64,000 nucleotides of DNA from Davidsoniella eucalypti (Eukaryota; Ascomycota; Sordariomycetes; Microascales; Ceratocystidaceae), in NCBI GenBank assembly GCA_004009845.1, contig RMBW01000005.1:580590-644589 (forward strand), read 5' to 3'. The notes beneath the pieces were generated by a model. It saw nothing but the letters and a program-made list of their open reading frames with translations, was not told the DNA's origin and ran no database searches. Position 1 is the first letter of the stretch. Each line of letters begins with the position of its first letter. Shown in pieces: positions 10,695 to 23,185 of the stretch. The position numbers were made by a program, and so were the translations under genes.

Positions 10695-11513
10695 AAGGGA
10701 GGAAAGAGAGAGCTTGGTAGCCTAAGACTGCTGATACAGAGAGACACAGGGCTCACAGTGGTGGTTCTTAGTGTGTTCTGTGGAGCTACCGCCTAGAGCT
10801 GCCTGGAAACACAGTGCAGCTATACTGATATGACAGTACATGTATTTGCAGTATATAACCTACTAAATTACAATGATATACAGTGCTTGCACAGTGTCTC
10901 CCCTCCAGACTATATAGAGTCAGTCTCGTTCCGCTTCCGCCCTCTACGTCACAACCCGTCATTCCATAGCCATAGTCGTTTGCAGCACAAACCATCTTGG
11001 CCTTTATTCTTTTCCTTCTCTTGACAGACTCCCTCTTGCTTTGACGATTCGTCCTATCCAGCTAGGCAGATGACTTCATGGCTGAATGATTGGTGCCCGT
11101 GACTTGCCCCATCATCGCCATCACCGCAAACACAACACCATCGGCTTCCAGGTCATGTGAAGCGACCGTTTGCTCTGCGTGGACCGACCGGACTTCACCT
11201 CACTCAGCTGGCGGTTTCGAGCAGCGTTTCTGCAGGACATAAAGAGCGCCATCGACAGAACAATCGATACCGAGCCTGGTCTTCTCGCTTAAGAAGACTC
11301 TGGTCTGGCTTATCTGATCCGTCTATCTGCTTGTCTCTCTAGCTGTTTGCCCAGCCTACTTGACATCGAGTCCTACCAAACCATCTTATGTCACTAACCA
11401 AACTATTCTTTGGCTTCGAGTAGCCTACCCCCGACCCAAAACATACAACACATAACTAGCCATCCATCCATCGTCTATCCACCTCAGCCTAGTCTTTACT
11501 ACCATCTTGAGTC
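10695..11513. other. Spacer upstream of ATG14
   Basis: About 820 bp between the transposon and the ATG14 start. It should hold the ATG14 promoter and leader; the last 100 bp are C/A-rich, as fungal leaders often are. No other gene is seen. Confidence 0.5.
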
Positions 11514-13242
11514 ATGGACGGCGATCAATCTGCCGCCACTCGTGTGCTCGCATGTGATATCTGCAGCCGGCCTCACCACGCCTCTCGCCGACCTTTCCTA
11601 TGTCCAGTTGACGCCCGTAACGCCTGCTACCTGCCGCGCCTCGAGGTACTGGAAGCACTCGTACACAATGACTCGCTCACTGCTCGTATCCAAGCCCTAG
11701 AATCCGATGCCAACCCCTTTGTTACCGACAACCGCCTCCGCGCCGAGATAGCCAGTGTCACCCAGCGGAAGACCACCATAATCGCATCGTCAGTCGTCTT
11801 GCGCGCGCAAATCTCCGCCCAGCGTGAATACATCGCCGATCGCCGGGCAACGTTGGATCGTCGTCGTGGTGACCTGCTGTCAGCTGGCCTGGGTCTTCAA
11901 GAGCGGAGGGCACACCAGATGAAGGAGACAGAGCGGGCCATAACCACGACAAAGACGGAGATACAGAGGGACGCAGCAGACCTACTTCGTATCCGCAAGT
12001 TTCTATGCCAAGAAGCTGGCATCTTGTTCGGGCCTATGCCAATCCCCAAGCCTGAGGCACCGATCAAGTACTCATTCAAGATCGGCCAAGTTGAAGTTGT
12101 CGATATATTAAACATGAACAGTTCGTAACACCCGGTCACTTATAAATCCCCCAACTCATTGTAGCCAAAACGCTAACTCATGACTTGCAGATCTACACCC
12201 AGAATACATATCCACCTCGCTAGCGAACGTCGCCCATCTACTAGTCCTTGTTTCGCATTATCTCAGTATCAGACTCCCCGCCGAGATCACCCTGCCGCAA
12301 AAGGACTACCCTCGGCCTACCATCTGCACTCTTGCCTCGTCGTACCATACCAAACAACCCTCGTCCAGCACACCGCCATCACCATTCGACGTCAGCAGCA
12401 GTAACCCTGAGTCTGCCAATTCTACCAATCACGAAAGCAGATACCGCTTGGCCCATTCGGACCTGGTGACACCAGAACGAGAACATCCTCGTCCACTCTT
12501 CATCAACAAAGGCCTCGAAGTGTTAGCCAAAGAGGATCCCACGGCGCACAGTCTGTTTGTAGAAGCCTGCTCTCTGCTGGCATATAATATCTGTTGGTTG
12601 TGTATAGCTCAAGGCATTTCTTTCTCGCAGCCTATGTCTATAGAAGAAATAACAAACATGGGCCTGAATCTATATGTCTTATTATTCAATAAACACCCAC
12701 CTTCCATATCTCTGCCACAGAACAGACAAACTCATACGATTCACCGAACCCCCACTAAAGATGAACCATTGGCATCATCAAGTTTAACGCCGCCTAAGAC
12801 TAGGCCTTTCCCTAGTCCAGATCCCGTTCGTGGGCGTTTTTCCCACGGCTCTGCATATAATTTCACGCACGCCGGTCACGGTTTTCCCTCCCATCGCATC
12901 CGCAACCTTCCCCCGCCCCGCGCTATCCACGACCATCTCCGCACGAAACTAGTCACAGATTTAGCCCTACCCGAGTGGGAGTTGCTAGATACACATGAGT
13001 GGGAAATGGAGGATGCGCCAGAAGTTGCTGACGCCATCATGGTTTCTCCTACGGCAATTCCGTCAAAGGGACAACAAAGGAGTCGCGGTACTAGCGCTAG
13101 TACAGGCGCTAGTGCTGGTTATAGTGCTGGCTATAGTGCTGGCAGAACTACAGGGAACGGCGTTGTTGCAACAGAAAGCACTTCAAATATCCATGCTTCA
13201 CCATGGACTAAAGTTCGACAGTTGGGAAGTCGGCTGATATGA
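11514..13242 (+). CDS. atg14: Autophagy PI3K complex subunit Atg14
   Basis: Two exons, 11514-12120 and 12191-13242, encode 552 residues. The N-terminus carries the Atg14 cysteine cluster CDIC (14-17), then C30 and C38 in RPFLCPVDARNACY. A Gln/Arg/Glu-rich coiled coil follows (about 45-165). After the intron comes the fold typical of the UVRAG/Atg14 family: PEYISTSLANVAHLLVLVSH and RLPAEITLPQKDYPRPTI, then HPRPLFINKGLEVLAKEDP. The tail is low-complexity with Ser/Ala/Gly repeats. Atg14 directs the Vps34-Vps15-Atg6 lipid kinase to the autophagosome formation site. The intron must use a GTTCGT donor, because the nearby GTAACA donor would break the frame. I am confident of the family. Confidence 0.93.
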
Positions 13243-13847
13243 ACAACACTTTACTTACTGAGACACGGTCTTTCTTCTTGGTTCTTTGCCGAATGTAACA
13301 TAAAATACTAGGAGTCATAATTGAGACTAAGGAATAACAGAACATAATCAACAATACATCTAGCAAAACAAGAAAGAAAGAAACAATGCTGAAAATAATA
13401 AATACATATAAGATATGTTTTGCAAGGCCAGGAATTATAGGTGTCAATTGAAAATAGATACATAAAACCCAAAGTTTTATAGAAGCGCCAAGATGAATTA
13501 ATTGGCTATTGATGATGAATATATCAAGTATGTTTTAACTTCATTTGACGATGGTAACGACCGTATCTTACTATGTAGTCATAAAGCATAATGGAATAAA
13601 AAAGAAATAGAACCGGAAAAAACGCCATGATATGCCAATAGAAAGATAGAAAGAGAATAAAACAAAACTGGGAGCGCTATTAAATACCCAGAAACAACAT
13701 AGTTTGCGCCAATATATAGAGAACAAAGCACAAAACACAAACGCCTTCAAGTCCCGTGATATCACAACCCCCCAAAACCCACCTATAAATATGTATAAAC
13801 ATTAGAACCCATTGCCGCCTTTATTCCCACTTTAGCAACACTTCTTT
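13243..13847. other. Spacer between convergent genes
   Basis: About 600 bp of AT-rich 3' flank between ATG14 and spc7. No gene or repeat is recognised. Confidence 0.6.
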
Positions 13848-16800
13848 CTACACCTGCATTTCTTTTCGTCCTCTAGCCAGTAACCGCGACTGAAGATCCA
13901 TCAGCACGTCACACCATGGTACCTTGTCAGTCTTCTCACGTTCGACCCCGGAGCACACACGCTCACCGGCCTTGGCCTTCCAGAAATCCAACATCTTGCC
14001 AGTGTTGAAGGCTTGGCCGTAGATGACCTCGGCCTCGGGAACCACAGCCACCTCGACGCTATCAGGCGACACCTGACTCTGCAGACGCACCGCGACTTCG
14101 ACACGGGTTTCTAGCTGGGCAATAAGGAGCGACCAACGCACAGCTACGCCCGAGTCACTTGTTCTAGTCACTTGCGTCGGGAATACGGCATTGGCGATAC
14201 GCATATCGTCGCACAACGCCCGGCACTTATCCCATGCGCCGCCGACGCGCCGCAGCATATCGCCGATCTTGGTACGGCTCTGTGAGAGACATTGTACGTG
14301 GTCCCGGATACACTGCACAAAAAAATCGCGTTCTGCCGTCGCCGGCTGCGGGTTCTTGCTCTTGGTGTTTCCGACGTATACTGCATTGATTGGTGCGTTA
14401 CGCTGTCCGCGTTGGAAAGCCGCGGTGTCAAACTGCAGCTCGATGTCTTGAAGATATGACATCGACATGCGTGTGCCATCGATAGCAGAGAGCGACCAAC
14501 CATGCTTCTTCTCTAGCTGCGCAACCTTCGTCCCAAGTGTTTCGATTTCGTTGGTCGACCAGCCACGGCACTCCTCTCGGATCTTCTCCGCCTCAACAAT
14601 TGCCTCCTGGCATTCCTGTTTTTTTTGTGTGCCAGCAACAATGCCTGCTTCTGCTTCTTCCATCTGCTTCTTTAGCTCCTCGATCTCTTTTCGCTTCGCC
14701 TCCATCTTCGCAGTGATATTAACAAGCTCATCGCGGGCCGCTTGCAGCTCTTGGGGGTCACAAGCTGCTATCTCACGAGAGAAGACCTCGAGATTATCTT
14801 TCTCCTTAGCGAGGAGTGCTTGCTTTTCGACAACGGCAGGAAGAATAGTTGATACAAATTTCTCTTGCTTTTCAATTATGGCTTGGTCTTCGTCCATACC
14901 CTCACTGATACGCAAAAGACCTTCCTTGATGCCATCCTGAAGCTTCATTCGCCACTCATACCACATCGCCTTGCTCAGGAAGCGCGCATGAGTCTTGACA
15001 TTTTTGAACTGATTGTCCATAAGCGCCTTGAACTCGGGTGTTGCCGATATATATTCACGGAACAAGGGAGGATTTTCCTCAAATGTTTCGGTTTCGATTT
15101 CACGGACGATACGACGGCCCTCCGAGATATACTTCTTGAGTTCTCGGCATGACTAGTATGTGTTAATGAGCCACTTTGACATAGCATTTATTGGGGTATT
15201 TTGACTTACGTGTTGGTATAACTCCAGCATTGGGACCGTACAGGCACCGGCAACGACACATCTTTCAAGAGACATATCAGCCTCAAAATCCAGCGTTGAT
15301 CCGTCAAGCTTTGTTGGAGCTGTAGTGTGTCGTCTCTTCGTGGTGTTGAGCTCCATGAACCGAATCGATGTCATGTTTAAGAAGTCATGTAGATGAATAC
15401 GATCTCCAGCCTCATCGTTAGGAGGAAGCTCGGGGAGTTCGTCAAAGTCAAACTGGCCAGTCTTCGTGACCTCACGAACACCAGTACCTAGGAAGTTAGG
15501 AAACTTTGGCATACCCTTCTTTCTCGGAGTCGGCTCGCTGGGTGTGGTCGAAGAGAAATCTACGTTCAATGCAGGTGCCGGTGAACCCATGCCCGGTGGC
15601 ATCAACGTAGGCGTCGGGCGGGAGACACGGCCAGCGGCTGTTTGTTGCTTAGATGGTGGCTGCTGAAGACGAACGTTCTTGACAGGACTTGCTGGTAGGC
15701 CCTTGAGTCGCTTGACACCATCTCGGGCTTCGTACTCATCATCACTATCAAGTTCGGCAGGGCGCTTACCCAGAAGACCTCGTGCACTCCCCACATGTAA
15801 GCTTTTGCGGCTAGCCATAGTACGCTTTTTAGGTGATAAGTTCTGGATCATCTCCCGTAAATTTAGCGTTGCCTCCTCACCATCGACTTCTTTCTGGGCC
15901 GTGCGGCGGGCATTCTCCCGCATTTCTTCCTCCATTACTTCTTTCTCGAGTGCTTTGGGGCTTTCAAAACTGACACCACGAGATGTGGGTGCAGGTTTGA
16001 AAGCAGACATTTCACCCAGAGATGTTCTAGTATCGAGCAGGGCAGCCACCTTTGGAGAACCGAGTCCATTACGGTCAGCGCCAACACCGGAGAGGCGGCG
16101 AGCTTGGGGTGTCAAGATGACACTCGGGGTTATACCATTTGTGTGGGGATCCTGCAAGAAAAGAGACCCTGATTTTTTAAAAGGGTTTTCGGAAGCATTA
16201 GAGTTTGACCGGTGTGGGCCAGCTGCCTGACGATTTGCGCGAGCAAGGGATGGTGATCCCGAGGGGCTACTCAATCCGGGCCGAGACTGGAGCGCTGGCG
16301 GTGTTTCGAGGTCGATAGGGGTCTCGGGGAAGTTGGGTATAGATGGCATCATGACGCTGCGGCGAAGGTCATCACCATTGCTGAACCTATGTAGACCCGG
16401 ACTAGGTGCAATGATCTCGGGAATGAGCGGTGGAGGCGGGGCAGTTGGAGTTGTCGATGGTAATGCTCCCTTGCGCCCTAACTTGGTAGGCGATTGCGAT
16501 CGAGACCTTGATCTAGAATTCCGTTGCACTGGATCTGGCTTTTCTGGGGATAGAGATCTTGACTTTGACCGAGTTATACGCATTCCGATGCCGGAAGCTG
16601 CCGCCTTTTGTGCCTTTGAGGCTGCCATTAATGACGAGGGAGTCTTGGTGACAATATCTGGGGGTGACTTGGCAGGCGATTTGAACGGCGAACTAGAATA
16701 ACTTCTAGCAGGAGAAGTAGGGTTCCTGAATGGACTACTCATATCAGCAGCTTGGGGGGCCAGCGTCCGGCCAAGCAGGCCTTGTCTATGCTGGTCAGAA

Positions 16801-18643
16801 GCTGACAACAGATCTATCAAAGGCTCATCGCCTAATTTTTCAATAGCCGCTTGTCTGTAAGCATTGGGCAGTATTCCACCCAGCACAGTGGTCATCTCCA
16901 TACCAAAGGTCTCGTCTTCTAATGGTTGGATATAGCTCGGAGGCGCTCCACTACCCAAAATGCGGCCAACGGCTGCTGTGATATCCATTCCCATAGTCAT
17001 AGTATGTTCACCCTCATCTTCCTCATCGATATCTACCATTGGCGACGATCTACGATTGAGGATGCCACCCACTGCGGTAGTCATTTCCATGTCCATGTCC
17101 ATAGCCGATGTAGTATCACTATCTTGGTTTTGTATACGAGCAAGAGTATTCCGGCGGTGAGATTCGGCAGCTAGCTGTGATTCTCTAGATATAACACTTC
17201 CCATCACGGTTGTAAGTTCCATCGACATGTCTTCGTTATCGTCGAATTCGCTTTGTGCGACTGAAGCACGCCGGTTGATGGCGCCAAGCGCCGTTGTAAA
17301 CTCCATGGTGGCTTCGTTCTGCGAATAGTCATGGTCGTCACTAGCAAGAGACTCATTCAACTGTCGAGAAAGAATGCCACCGACAGCTTGGGTGACATCC
17401 ATGGTTACATCCATCATGTCAGGCTGGTCGAAGATGTGCGATCCTGGTGGCTGTGACCGCAGAATTCCACCCATAGGCGTAGTCATATCCATGTCCATGT
17501 CTATGTCCATGGTTTGTGTCCGCTCCTCGGTGGACGGTGTTACCTTTGGTGGTGCGGAGCTTGGTACAGCGGCCTTCGTTTTAGCTGCTGGCTTCTTGAC
17601 CCAACCGAAAGATGGAATTATTTCTTCCTCTTCATCGTTCTCAAGGCGCTGTGTAGTGGCTTGACGGGAGGCTTGACGAAGAGCCTCTTCGAGAGTATCT
17701 GATTCGTCGTGTACTGGAGATCCGAGAAGGGAGCCGACAGAAGCAGATGTCATCTCATCGACTTCAACACTCATCATGGTGCCATCATCGGCATCCGAGT
17801 CTTCCTCGCTAGAATCCTCTTCAACTTCCTCAATCAGCTCAGAATCGGAGCTTCCGTAAACGGTTGAAGCCATAGTATCGTCGTCGTTATTGTTCCGGGA
17901 GCTCATTTTCTGGAGTCCGGTGCTGCTCCGCCGAGACCGAGACTGAGTGATGTCGTCGTCGGTGTGTCGGCCGTTATTCTTGGCAGCCATCGAGGCTCGA
18001 CGGGAGTTTTCTGCGGGTTGCTTTGGCTGCGCAAAGTCAACTTCGTGGAAAGTGTGTAGTGTAGCTTCTGCAGCGAACGAAACTCGGCGGTTGGCAAGCG
18101 ACTTGCGACGGGCATCTCTACGCTCACGGTCTTCCCGTTCGCGCGCAGCTTTGTGCTGTTGTTCTTCAGTACGCAATGCTATCTTTGAGCCACTTGGCAC
18201 CTCTGGTACATTAGACAGAGGATCGGCGCCTAGGCTAAAGGCATTACTACTTCTAGACTGCTTCGCATTGCGTTTATGTGGTGGGATCTCGGGAATTGCG
18301 GGCGTCGGCTTCAGGATCGATCGTGGTGGCGGTCTAGCAGGTACGGCAAGAGACTAAGTGCAGCTCACATGTTAGTGTTTGAGATGAGCAAGTCAGCAGC
18401 TACCGGTTCTAGATCCAGAGCTAGTGGTGATTGGTTTCTTACAGCTCGGCGGTTCCCAGTGCCCTGCTTAAGGGCATCCAAGCCGCCAGGTCCGATACTC
18501 TTGCTGCGCGACTTCTTTCGGTTCGCGCCCAGGTTTCCAATGTTGTCAATAGTCGTATTGTCCTTGTCGGTCGACCGGCGCGTCATTGAGCCAATCGATT
18601 TGCGGGCGCGACGGGGTGCCGGCAGTGTCTCGTCGCCGGCCAT
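13848..18643 (-). CDS. spc7: Kinetochore scaffold Spc7/Spc105 (KNL1)
   Basis: Three exons on the minus strand, 18643-18443, 18353-15210 and 15152-13848, joined in phase 0, give 1549 residues. Two protein phosphatase 1 docking motifs lie near the N-terminus: SILK (79-82) and RVSF (157-160). Seven MELT-like repeats follow at about 355-565, for example MELTTVMG and MEMTTAVGGIL; phosphorylated MELT repeats recruit Bub3-Bub1 in this family. A Ser/Pro-rich basic region comes next. The C-terminal Spc7 domain starts near residue 1080 (FLNMTSIRFMELN) and contains YQHSCRELKKYISEGRR, a long coiled coil (about 1205-1340) and the terminal RWD-like part. The protein links microtubule-binding Ndc80/Mis12 complexes to checkpoint signalling at the outer kinetochore. 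Another kinetochore gene lies about 4.5 kb away. Confidence 0.96.
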
Positions 18644-19969
18644 AGTGCAATATAGGTCTTTCGTTATGTGAGTTGGGTGCTTTCACGGCGAAATACGCAT
18701 GTGAAATATAAGGGCGGTGAAATAATGACAGTTCAGCAGCAACAACAAGGGCGCGGATTGATAACTAAGTAGTCAGGAAAACAACAGCGCAAATTGGCCG
18801 CTAGCAGATCGTCAATAGTTCAATATGAATGTGATAGCGGGGATGTTTCCCTTGTCAAAAAGGCCCATAACAATGTTACAGCTAATGTAACAACGACCAA
18901 GCAAGTTGGATAAATTGGACGGCTCGCGACTTCTTTTTCGCTTTGACGACGCGCCAGGCTTTCAAAGTGCGTGCAGAAAACCGCTAACTAAAAGCCGTTT
19001 AACTTGTTTACTTGAAATGTTGATTAGGGAACCCGGGCGATATGTCAATAATGCCCCCAATCAGGAAACTGGGCCCACTTTTAGCCCCGTACTCCAGATA
19101 CTGTGCTCAATGCGAACTACCTTCCATCGTCATGCATTGCTCCAAAGCATGAAGTAGGCAGAAGCCATACGTTCATATTTTGCTACAATCTTAAGGCCAA
19201 TTTCTTTGAGATTCATAGCTTTCAATGCGATTTATATAGACAGACATATCATACAGTTGGATATCTGAAGGGATTTTGTCCCGAACATATCGTTACGTAG
19301 CGTTATCGCAATGTCTCATGCAATCATTGTCGATAGTTCCCATAACCCTACCTTTTTAAGCAAACTATATCTCATAATCAGGATAGAACATGATTTTTAT
19401 GTCTGCGCATGGATTGTAGTACTTCACAACGCTTAGTCGTTGTTCTTTCCTGTGATCATAGTCATAAAAAAAGACATTACTATGTACAAACGTATCAAAG
19501 CATGAAATATTGCATGTTATATTTATCAAGTCTAGTAACTTAATATGTAGTTAATGTGGAATATTTTGGCAAACTTGTTTATTCACCATAGAACTTCATG
19601 AAAGACATCACGTGATATATATATTAAGGGTTTTGCTATTTTTTTCTTCAAGTCAATATGTGGCGTTCCCAAAGATATTGATTTTGCGCCACTCTTGTTA
19701 GTCTTCAATAATACCCCACTTAAATGAATTGTAAGAAATTCCGCTGTGATTCTATATTTTTGTAATTTTTCATTGCCCGGTGCCACACAAAATCTCAGGT
19801 TTTCTGGCCCTAATAGTTTGTGGTGGGAAACTAGTGGGTCCCATCCGCTAGACTTTTGCGTTCCCTACCTTGGAATTGTCTACATCCATACGAATTTTGA
19901 CGACTCTTTCGCCCGGCCTTACACGATCCCCAACTCCGTCGAAACGATACCAGTCGACACACATTCACC
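18644..19969. other. Divergent promoter region of spc7 and RPS11
   Basis: 1.3 kb between two divergent genes. It must hold both promoters. The part next to RPS11 is pyrimidine-rich. No protein or RNA gene is recognised. Confidence 0.55.
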
Positions 19970-20966
19970 ATGGCGACCGAATTGACCGTCCAGTCTGAGA
20001 AGGCTTTCCAGAAGCAGCCTCACATCTTCACCAACTCTAAGGTCAAGACCAAGTCCACTCGTCCTGGCAAAGGTGGCCGCAGATGGTACAAGGACGTTGG
20101 CCTGGGTTTCCGTACCCCCGCCACCGCCATTGAGGGCAACTACATTGGTATGTGGTGATCGAGCGAATTCATCGGCTTCATTTTCGTGGTGGACATAGCC
20201 CTACACGACTGGGCGTTATATCGCTGGACGAGACTCGAATATTTCGACCTTTGTTCTGCTTCTCACAAGATACCGACGACCCGCGCACCACGTACAATGG
20301 GCGTACAATCGAAATAGCGACAACACATCATAATTTTCGTTTGCTCGCGCGATATTACTATACAACATGTCTTCCACGAAAATCGAATCTAGTCTCAGAC
20401 GAACGAGTCAATAAACAACATCGCAACTAAGAAAACATTCGTACTAACAGACAGCTGATTTACAGACAAGAAGTGCCCCTTCACTGGTGAGGTCTCTATC
20501 CGTGGCCGTATCCTCACTGGCACCGTTGTCTCTACCAAGATGCACCGCACCCTGATCATCCGGAGAGAGTACCTTCACTTCATCCCCAAGTACAGCCGTT
20601 ACGAGAAGCGCCACAAGAACCTCGCTGCTCACGTTTCGCCCGCTTTCCGCGTCATGGAGGGTGACCAGGTCACTGTTGGTCAGTGCCGGCCGCTGAGCAA
20701 GACTGTACGTTGCGACTTCCCCCGACTACCAAATTCACACGATACCTCCAACAATACAAGCCTACGGCACGAGAGACAGCATGAGCAATACTAGCTTGGA
20801 AGCCTTTTGATGGGACTAACAATCTTGAACGCCCTTTGCTACTGAATCTCCGCCAAAATTTCATCAACCACACATGCTAACAGCCACTACCTTATAGGTC
20901 CGCTTCAACGTCCTGCGTGTGCTTCCCCGCACCGGCAAGGCCGTCAAGAAGTTCAGCAAGTTCTAA
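19970..20966 (+). CDS. rps11: 40S ribosomal protein uS17 (S11)
   Basis: Three exons, 19970-20147, 20466-20704 and 20898-20966, encode 161 residues, the usual length. The protein begins MATELTVQSEKAFQKQPHIF and contains the uS17 core: CPFTGEVSIRGRILTGTVVS, then TKMHRTLIIRREYLHFIPKY and YEKRHKNLAAHVSPAF, ending with GKAVKKFSKF. It binds 18S rRNA in the body of the small subunit. The first intron is 318 nt and the second 193 nt, much longer than other introns here, as is common for ribosomal protein genes. I looked for snoRNA C and D boxes in both introns and found none convincing. Identification is secure. Confidence 0.97.
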
Positions 20967-21750
20967 ACAGTCAAATAAAATTCTGTCATTTCGGAGCAAC
21001 GAGGGGCATGGGTCTTATGTAAGAATTGGACGGCATTTTTAACCGGTTTTTGCTACTGCGTACCTAGGCGAAAAATGATGTGCTTAGGAGCAGGGTTTTT
21101 TTCAATCAAAAAATGGACTTGTGAACAAATCAAAAAAATTTACGATCAAAGACCCCAAGAGAGAAAAAACTCATAAAACAATCGCGCGCCGCGACCTTAT
21201 CGATTCATTTCATCCAATACCCCGTTCTTCAGCTTTTGGGAGAAGAGAATATGTTCACAGCAAACTGCGATGGTTTGGTTTGTTTTCCTTTGTGGGTTAT
21301 TAGTGAAAAAAGCTCGTAGCCAAGTTTGTCTCGATCGTGCAAAAGAGATGTTCATATTCCCTGATGCCATCAAAAAGTCATGCTTGTCGGCGTACCGGTT
21401 TTGTGGGAATGAATGAATATTAAATGGTCATATGTCAAGTAATTTTCCAACCTTAAACTATAGGAACTCATGACTGTCGTCATAAGCTGCCAATGAGATA
21501 GAAGAATGAAATAGAGACATCGTACCAGTGTATGCATATACTAACCCTAGTATTGATAAATGCACGTGACCACATATCATGATTTGCCCCACTAATTACA
21601 ACGACTTCTGTGTACCCCCAGAATCTAAAGCTTCTCTTTAAGACTAGCTAGTTAGAGTAAGGCAGCATCGATGTATTATTGAAGATTGTAAAGCCGGACA
21701 TATTGTCTACGATATCTTGTTTAGGACATTAGTGTACATTTTTTGCCGAA
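20967..21750. other. Spacer
   Basis: About 780 bp holding the RPS11 3' flank and the promoter of the twin-CX9C gene. A small open frame at 21121-21303 has no recognisable content. Confidence 0.5.
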
Positions 21751-22842
21751 ATGGGCTGGCTCGGCAATCTCTTCTGGTCGTCTGGATCATCATCATCCAC
21801 CAACAAAACCGACACCCAAACCGACCCGCTCAAGAATCTAGATCCCAAACTGCGCGAGTTTCTGGATAGCGAATCGCCTGTCAAATACGAGCGAGCTGCC
21901 GCCGAAAATGCCTTTGCTAGTAAAAGAGAAGCCGCAAAACGCGCCGCTGATGAAGCTGCTGCTGCTGCTGCCGCTGCTGCATCATCGGAGTCATTCATCC
22001 CCGGCGAAAGCCTGTTTCCCGACGGCCGGTATGCGCATTTGTGGAAGAATTACCGGCCTCTAAATGTGGTTGAAGAAGAAGGCAAGACAAACAATGAGAA
22101 AATGTCAGATGTCTTGGAGGGATATAAGATGCGTAAGGGATCTATTGGCAAAGCGGCACTAGAGAATTGCTCACAATCTCAAGAGGAGTGGATGAATTGC
22201 CTCAAGTCGGGGTCTTGGGAGGATAGAGTTATGCTTTGCCGAGATCAGCTCAGGAAGTTTGAACGGTGCTATAATATGCAACATGTAAGTATTTGTTGAC
22301 ATCTAAGTTCTCTTGGTTTGATTCCCAGTCTGGGTACTAACATTGGTTAATAGCGATTCCTACGTACACTAGGATACCAAGCCGACCCAACTCGGCCACC
22401 TGATATCGACGATGTCATCCAAATCCACGCCGATAATCTATACCAACGACAGCTGTTACACGAAGCCGCCGTCGAAGAAGCCAAAGCCGCTGGTCTTCCC
22501 GAGCCCGAATGGAAACCCGCCCCTTCTCCAAATTCGCTAACGGAACTCACCAAACCCATTGATTCCACTCAAAATTCGACTGAAGCCGTTCCTACACCAC
22601 CGCATGAAGTTCTTCAATGGAAAGATAAACTCGAAGAAGTTTCAGAAGCTGATCGGCCGTTTGAAAAGGCTGCTCTCGAAGCAGATTGGGGCATTAAGCA
22701 TAAAACTGCCGACAAGATTCAGAAAATCATGGGTGATGAACTCAAGGAGGTCGCGACGCGGAAACAGCTAGGAAAAGCTTCGTTGATGGACTACGTTTGG
22801 CAGTCGTTCAAGCCAAGCCAGGATGGTGATCAGAAAAAGTGA
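21751..22842 (+). CDS. Twin CX9C-motif protein, probably mitochondrial
   Basis: Two exons, 21751-22284 and 22354-22842, encode 340 residues. The middle contains a twin CX9C pair, C140/C150 and C163/C173, separated by 12 residues. This is the signature of small proteins oxidised by Mia40 in the mitochondrial intermembrane space. The N-terminus (MGWLGNLFWSSGSSSS) lacks an arginine-rich presequence, as expected for such proteins, and an Ala run lies at 69-77. The C-terminal half is charged, helical and without cysteines. At 340 residues it is far longer than typical twin-CX9C proteins. I recognise the motif but not the specific family; intermembrane-space location is inference. Confidence 0.85.
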
Positions 22843-23185
22843 GACCCTCCAAAGTAAAGAGAGGAAGAGCAAACAGAGATATTTTGTGTACGAAATATAA
22901 AACAGGAACAACAGAAGAGGAGTCTCGTGTACCATTAGTGTATTCTACAAAACAATTTACCTAGACACAACAGCATATCTCGTTATGTATATAGGCGAAC
23001 AGAATTTAAATATGAAAAAGTGAAAAAGAAAAGGAAGTATTGTCTATTCATACAAAGAACAATGAGAAGTGAAAAAAAGACAGCAAGAAAAAACGGGGGT
23101 ATATAGTCCAAAACAAATAGCAAATGTCATCAACACAGTAATAAAGGAAATACCAAAGCCTAGTGGGATAAATGAAAAGCCGACA
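22843..23185. other. Spacer between convergent genes
   Basis: About 340 bp, A-rich. No feature is seen. Confidence 0.6.

Noticed and set aside
20148..20897. snoRNA genes in the long RPS11 introns
   Set aside because: I found no convincing pair of C (RTGATGA) and D (CTGA) boxes near intron ends.
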